From positions 6,510,001 through 6,574,000 of the forward strand of contig CM046304.1 in the NCBI GenBank assembly GCA_025267735.1: 64,000 bases of DNA, read 5' to 3'. Of this stretch, positions 63,798 through 64,000 are shown in pieces. The notes beneath the pieces were generated by a model. That model was not told where the DNA came from and did no database searches. It saw only the letters and a program-made list of their open reading frames with translations. This DNA comes from Mactra quadrangularis. Its lineage: Eukaryota; Mollusca; Bivalvia; Venerida; Mactridae. Numbering within the stretch: the first letter of the stretch is position 1; every line of letters begins with the position of its first letter. The position numbers and the translations under genes are program-made.

Positions 63798-64000
63798 CTA
63801 AATAAATCTACCATAATCATTGCTTCTATAGTTTGTTTAATGATTGATTATAATTTGACTACTAAGTCATAAACTTAAAGATTTAAATGATTTCTAAAAT
63901 AATGTCTTGCTCGATTTCATTCAAAGCACATCAACATTTATGCACTGCTGTTGCATTATGCTAAAAATGGTGCAAAATAAAATTAAAAATGAATAGTGAT

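Overview
The window looks like AT-rich invertebrate nuclear DNA, most likely from a mollusc and probably a bivalve. It has short exons in long introns with GT-AG boundaries, no operons, and many tRNA-derived SINEs, fold-back elements (MITEs) and minisatellites. The host assignment is an inference from repeat content and gene structure; no species-diagnostic marker is present.

One protein-coding gene is recognisable. It lies on the minus strand and fills most of the window. It encodes a cytosolic carboxypeptidase of the M14B family, closest to AGBL2/CCP2 (with AGBL3/CCP3 as sister), an enzyme that removes glutamates from tubulin tails. I traced 16 consecutive coding exons from 31351 down to 2812, all joining in frame. 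They carry the HPGE and DLHGHS zinc ligands, the NPDGV and AGRDLNRNY substrate motifs, the catalytic Glu in the YTME/ATFCGS junction, and an AGBL2-like C-tail. A weaker candidate for the last exon, with a stop codon and a downstream AATAAA, lies at 2293-2367.

The 5' half is less certain. Two kinds of N-terminus can splice to the exon at 31351. One is a single exon with its own ATG (36716-37067). The other is a phase-compatible chain at 49296-49418, 55347-55447, 56630-56712 and possibly 62071-62166. This suggests alternative promoters or first exons. The exon holding the catalytic glycine-rich segment ends in an in-frame 57-bp tandem duplication that copies the splice donor (14668-14781).

Region by region: 1-2.8 kb is 3' flank and terminal exon; 2.8-31.4 kb is the coding body with introns rich in SINEs and MITEs, including a nested transposon (26.05-27.1 kb) and a MITE inside another MITE (13.2-13.9 kb); 31.4-49.3 kb holds the alternative first exon, a pogo-like element (40.95-41.87 kb), an ATT/ATC microsatellite and a 38-bp minisatellite; 49.3-64 kb holds upstream exons, a hAT-type MITE with an 8-bp target duplication, a 17-bp minisatellite, a SINE with a 10-bp target duplication and a long fold-back element. 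I found no plus-strand gene, no CRISPR array and no functional tRNA.
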